From NCBI GenBank assembly GCA_945836785.1, contig CAMAMD010000090.1:1-5651 (forward strand): a stretch of DNA of 5,651 nt, read 5' to 3'. A program made the translations under genes and the position numbers. Positions 3,460 to 5,651 of the stretch are shown here, piece by piece. Source of the stretch: an uncultured Clostridium sp. GTDB taxonomy: Bacteria; Bacillota_A; Clostridia; Lachnospirales; Lachnospiraceae. The notes below the pieces were generated by a model. That model did not search any database. It was not told where the DNA came from and saw only the letters and a program-made list of their open reading frames with translations. Numbering within the stretch: position 1 is the first letter of the stretch; every line of letters begins with the position of its first letter.

Positions 3460-5651
3460 ATGAATTTGAAGGACAAACTCATTCGAAAAATACTTGATTT
3501 CGGAAAAAAACACAGGCTGATGGTATATCCATCACTGGCATTGGTAGCTATAATCAGTGCAATTTCCCATGCTGTGTATTGGGGAAAAGGAAATGGCAAG
3601 CGCCTTGTGGCATCTGTCACGGTTGTAGCATTGCTTGTCACCCAGTCTCTGTTCCTGACGTCCTCAGCGGCAGATGAAGAACAGCCGCAGGCACCCCAGA
3701 CGGAAACACCTGTCGTACAAGAGAATGTTGAACCGAATGGGGAAACGGATGAAAACGAGCCTGTAGCAGATTCGGGCAGTGAAACTCCGCAGGAGGGAAC
3801 AGGAGATACGGTGGAATCTGATGCTGCAGGAGAAACATCAGAGACCAATACGAATGGCATGACAGATGGCATGTTTCTTGATGATAGCTTGATGTCAGTG
3901 GGGGCAGAAAATAGTATTACGGTAAAATATTATCGTGTTACACCGGGTTCGCCGAATGTTGCCACAGAATTAGGAACCGCTTCCGTTACGGCGAATGATC
4001 AGGGAAAATATGTTGTTTCCCTGCCGACGGATAAGGCTGCACTTGCATTTGGTGACAGTGCACAGGCATCCAATTTTACGTTTACAGATTGGTATGCTGA
4101 TATTTCATGTACCGGATCAACTTTAACAGGAACAGTTACTTTGGATGCGGATGCTTCTGAGATTGCGGATGGTGTGTACGACGTATATTTTATGGCAACA
4201 AGGACAAAGTATCCTCTTGTTGTAATGGATGGAGATACACAGGTAGCGACCAAGGAGATTGAAATTCAGAGTCCGACGACAGGCGTTATAAATCCGACGG
4301 TTACTTATACGGTGGAGGACGCAACAGGCTATAATGCATACAAGACCGGATACAAGTTTGCCGGCTTGGATTATAATGGCTCTTATAGTATCGGAGCGCC
4401 GATTACAATCAGCCCGTCCGGATATGTGGCAAGCATTGCCATGAATGCAGAATACACGGCATACGAGTTGGATGTAACATTTGACGGAATGGCAGACGAA
4501 AATACTGACAAGAATATACAGGTGACCGGTTCAGACCAGATTGTTAAAACGTGTACATATGGGCAGACGGTTACATTGCCAGACAGCAAGATGGGCGGAC
4601 AGGTAGACAGCGAGGCTTATTATATTAAGGCATGGGATATCAACGGAACGGAATATGATCCGGGAGCTGAGATAAACGGAACGATTTTATTTAAAGCATT
4701 AAATGATAAGACACTAGATCCAAATATTGAACCATATACCGTGAAAGCGGTGTGGGCATATAAAGAGGTTAAGCTTGCATCTTCCGACAGTATTATATCA
4801 GCGGGGGTATCGGGGGCTACGATTACCACTACCTATGGAGATACCATAAGCGCTAGTATTCATGCGTTGTATCAGAACAATGATGATGGTTCCGGTTTCA
4901 GTTATTCCATATCAGAGGAAGATAATCAGAAATTGGCATCTTATGGAATCAGCTACAGCCTGGGTGCGGAAGGCAGTGTTAATACAGGTGTTACGTTCTT
5001 TACCTCAGATTATGTCAAGGATGTGACAACTGGGATCGACATAACAGTGACGGTGGAAGATACCAATAAACTGGGCAGCTCATATCCTTTTACTGTGACA
5101 TTGGTTGTTAATCCAAAGCAGATAGCGATAGTTGCTGATTCCGTCAAAAGTTCTAATGGCTTGTCGGCACCGACAAAGCCCTATGACGGAACGACAAGTA
5201 TAGATGTACTTGGTACTGCTTCGTTAGAAGGGGTGCTGGATGCAGACAGTGGAAATGTCAGTGTTTCATTCAATACACAGGCGGAATTGGATTCAGCAGG
5301 TGCAGGTTCAGGAAAAACAGTTACATTGTCCAATGTTATTCTGGGCGGTGATGCCAGCAGTAAATATACCTTGAAAGATGTCGGTACAGATAAATCTCTT
5401 ACAATAGCCGGAATCGGTACGGTTGAAAAGCGTACCTTGTCCATCGTGATGGAATTGGCCGAAGGTGAAGATGATACGATATATTTTGGTGAAAGAACAC
5501 CAAATTATGTATTAAGTCTTACAGAGGACAGCGTCAGTAAGTTAGCAAGTGGTGACCAGTCTGCATATGCAACTATGGATTCCACTGAATTTATAAGACA
5601 GTACCTTGGATTCACAGGATTTTCGACTGCGAGAACGGAATACAGCAATCC
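3460..5651 (+). CDS. Large cell-surface protein, YDG/InlB-B-like repeats (partial)
   Basis: The frame is open to the right edge, giving 730 complete codons; the C-terminus is missing. The start is fixed by an in-frame TGA at 3448-3450, with ATG 3460 the only start after it, and by GAGGTG (3449-3454) matching the extended anti-Shine-Dalgarno. The N-terminus has two hydrophobic segments, about 20-41 and 49-66, the second ending in a signal-peptidase-like SSAAD (68-72). An acidic linker (about 72-150) has no K or R. Extracellular modules follow. InlB-B/Flg_new-like segments lie near 206-260, 296-340 and 388-432 (TGYKFAGLDYNG; IKAWDINGTEYDPG; VKAVW). A beta-sandwich-like region spans about 440-552. 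A YDG-like domain is marked by KPYDGTTS (573-580), and an MBG-like segment starts near 656 (YFGERTPNY, 675-683). A surface adhesin or scaffold role is inferred; the wall anchor is not visible. Confidence 0.85.
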   Translation, partial: MNLKDKLIRKILDFGKKHRLMVYPSLALVAIISAISHAVYWGKGNGKRLVASVTVVALLVTQSLFLTSSAADEEQPQAPQTETPVVQENVEPNGETDENEPVADSGSETPQEGTGDTVESDAAGETSETNTNGMTDGMFLDDSLMSVGAENSITVKYYRVTPGSPNVATELGTASVTANDQGKYVVSLPTDKAALAFGDSAQASNFTFTDWYADISCTGSTLTGTVTLDADASEIADGVYDVYFMATRTKYPLVVMDGDTQVATKEIEIQSPTTGVINPTVTYTVEDATGYNAYKTGYKFAGLDYNGSYSIGAPITISPSGYVASIAMNAEYTAYELDVTFDGMADENTDKNIQVTGSDQIVKTCTYGQTVTLPDSKMGGQVDSEAYYIKAWDINGTEYDPGAEINGTILFKALNDKTLDPNIEPYTVKAVWAYKEVKLASSDSIISAGVSGATITTTYGDTISASIHALYQNNDDGSGFSYSISEEDNQKLASYGISYSLGAEGSVNTGVTFFTSDYVKDVTTGIDITVTVEDTNKLGSSYPFTVTLVVNPKQIAIVADSVKSSNGLSAPTKPYDGTTSIDVLGTASLEGVLDADSGNVSVSFNTQAELDSAGAGSGKTVTLSNVILGGDASSKYTLKDVGTDKSLTIAGIGTVEKRTLSIVMELAEGEDDTIYFGERTPNYVLSLTEDSVSKLASGDQSAYATMDSTEFIRQYLGFTGFSTARTEYSN

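Noticed and set aside
3339..3872. Minus-strand 177-residue open frame rich in serine and valine
   Set aside because: It is the shadow of the surface protein's acidic, threonine-rich linker read backward, and extends into the intergenic region without a convincing start signal.

Overview
The window reads as chromosomal DNA of a low-to-moderate GC Gram-positive bacterium, most likely a clostridial (Lachnospiraceae-like) Firmicute. The reasons are strong AGGAGG-type ribosome binding sites, AT-rich intergenic DNA with extended -10 promoters, the LuxS/Pfs pair, and a large secreted protein with YDG-like and InlB-B-like repeats. The taxonomic call is an inference. All genes recognised lie on the + strand.

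Layout: (1) Positions 1-364 hold a tandem array of 52-bp units that enters from beyond the left edge. The first four are identical and the last three decay toward the genes. (2) Positions 414-537 hold a likely promoter, nested inverted repeats and a long leader hairpin. (3) Positions 559-2625 hold an operon-like run of three genes: a YkgJ-type CxxCxxCC metal-chelating protein, mtnN (MTA/SAH nucleosidase) and luxS (S-ribosylhomocysteine lyase). A good intrinsic terminator at 2669-2710 closes it. (4) A strong predicted promoter at 2728-2756 starts a leader of about 150 nt with several possible hairpins, followed by an unrecognised 77-residue protein (2912-3145). (5) After 314 bp of AT-rich intergenic DNA, a large cell-surface protein begins at 3460 and runs off the right edge (730 complete codons seen).

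MtnN and LuxS act in sequence: SAH gives S-ribosylhomocysteine plus adenine, and S-ribosylhomocysteine gives homocysteine plus DPD, the AI-2 precursor. This recycles the by-product of SAM-dependent methylation. The CxxCxxCC protein is probably co-transcribed with them and may be functionally tied to methyl metabolism, but its role is unknown. The surface protein and the 77-residue protein appear to be separate transcription units.

No mobile element, CRISPR array, tRNA, rRNA or defence system was seen. The least explained parts are non-coding: the 52-bp array, which on the minus strand looks like serial terminators; the 23-bp leader hairpin at 488-537; and the possibly structured leader at 2763-2911.
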